From assembly GCA_021835185.1 (NCBI GenBank), contig JAKBQO010000100.1, positions 1-5,722 on the forward strand: a stretch of DNA of 5,722 nt. Direction: 5' to 3'. Source of the DNA: Thermoplasmata archaeon (lineage in GTDB: Archaea; Thermoplasmatota; Thermoplasmata; Thermoplasmatales; Thermoplasmataceae). Below the pieces are notes generated by a model. It saw only the letters and a program-made list of their open reading frames with translations, searched no databases and was not told the origin of the DNA. Positions 5,552 through 5,722 of this stretch are shown here, in pieces; position 1 is the stretch's first letter; every line of letters begins with the position of its first letter. A program made the translations under genes and the position numbers.

Positions 5552-5722
5552 GTTTGCTCATTGGATTCACCAAAAACCCTGTTTCTTGGAGTACCCTCAA
5601 GGATTGTTTTTCCATAGGCGGTAGTGTCCTTGAATGCTTTCATTTCAATAAAATTCTTGAATGAGTCACGGTCCTTCCATTCTGTGTAAACCATATATTC
5701 TCTGGGGCAGTCAACTTCTTGG
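5545..5722 (-). CDS. ABM-domain (monooxygenase-like) protein, C-terminal part
   Basis: Partial: the gene enters from the right edge and only its last 58 codons plus TAA are in the window. The visible protein includes EYMVYTEWKDRDSFKNFIEM, then KAFKDTTAYGKTILEGTPRN and RVFGESNEQTY. The pattern of a strand YMVYTEW, a helix with DSFKNFIEMKAFKD, then an EGTPRNRVF strand is typical of small dimeric alpha/beta-barrel proteins of the ABM superfamily. These are about 90-110 residues long and include HmoA-type haem-degrading and quinol-type monooxygenases as well as many of unknown activity. The substrate cannot be told from this half. It ends 20 bases before the helicase on the same strand and could be cotranscribed, although no functional link to DNA repair is known to me. 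Confidence 0.65.
   Translation of the reverse strand, partial: QEVDCPREYMVYTEWKDRDSFKNFIEMKAFKDTTAYGKTILEGTPRNRVFGESNEQTY

Noticed and set aside
1..5722. CRISPR array, tRNA or rRNA genes
   Set aside because: No regularly spaced repeats, cloverleaf-like segments or rRNA-like stretches were seen on either strand.

Overview
The window most likely comes from an acidophilic archaeon of the Thermoplasmatales (Ferroplasma, Thermoplasma or Picrophilus type). The evidence is an archaeal XPB helicase followed by its nuclease partner Bax1, box-A-like TATA elements in front of several genes, Shine-Dalgarno sites of the GGTGAT/GGAGG type at internal genes, moderately low GC, and an IS5-type transposase of a kind I associate with this order. 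The order-level call is an inference; no rRNA gene or other marker is present.

Left part (about 1-1250): one apparently intact IS5-family transposase gene on the + strand, with the DDE residues visible. I could not fix the ends of the insertion sequence. Next (1289-2058) is a very AT-rich two-gene unit on the + strand. A small protein with a hydrophobic C-terminal half bounded by two cysteines is followed by a four-helix membrane protein. The stop codon of the first lies inside the Shine-Dalgarno site of the second. I recognise neither family; a secreted or membrane peptide with a dedicated immunity or transport partner is one speculative reading.

Middle (2059-2497): AT-rich sequence without a convincing gene. 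It ends in a decayed stretch (2374-2520), with two in-frame stops, that reads like the tail of an IS200/IS605-type TnpB. An unrecognised + strand gene of 124-140 codons (up to 2920) starts in or just after this remnant. Its stop codon overlaps the stop codon of the convergent Bax1 gene in the tetranucleotide TTAA.

Right part (2917-5722, - strand): the DNA-repair module. In transcription order it has the 3' end of a small ABM-fold (dimeric alpha/beta barrel, monooxygenase-like) gene, the XPB-type superfamily 2 helicase, and the Bax1 (DUF790) nuclease. Bax1 most likely starts at a GTG inside the helicase 3' end. Its Shine-Dalgarno sequence is built from the Arg codons of the helicase's C-terminal SRRRRK motif. 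XPB opens DNA and Bax1 cuts it, so coupled translation would favour joint production of the complex. Two departures from the motifs I remember deserve a check: RDD in place of the XPB RED motif, and Asn in place of an acidic residue in the Bax1 PD-(D/E)XK-like motif.
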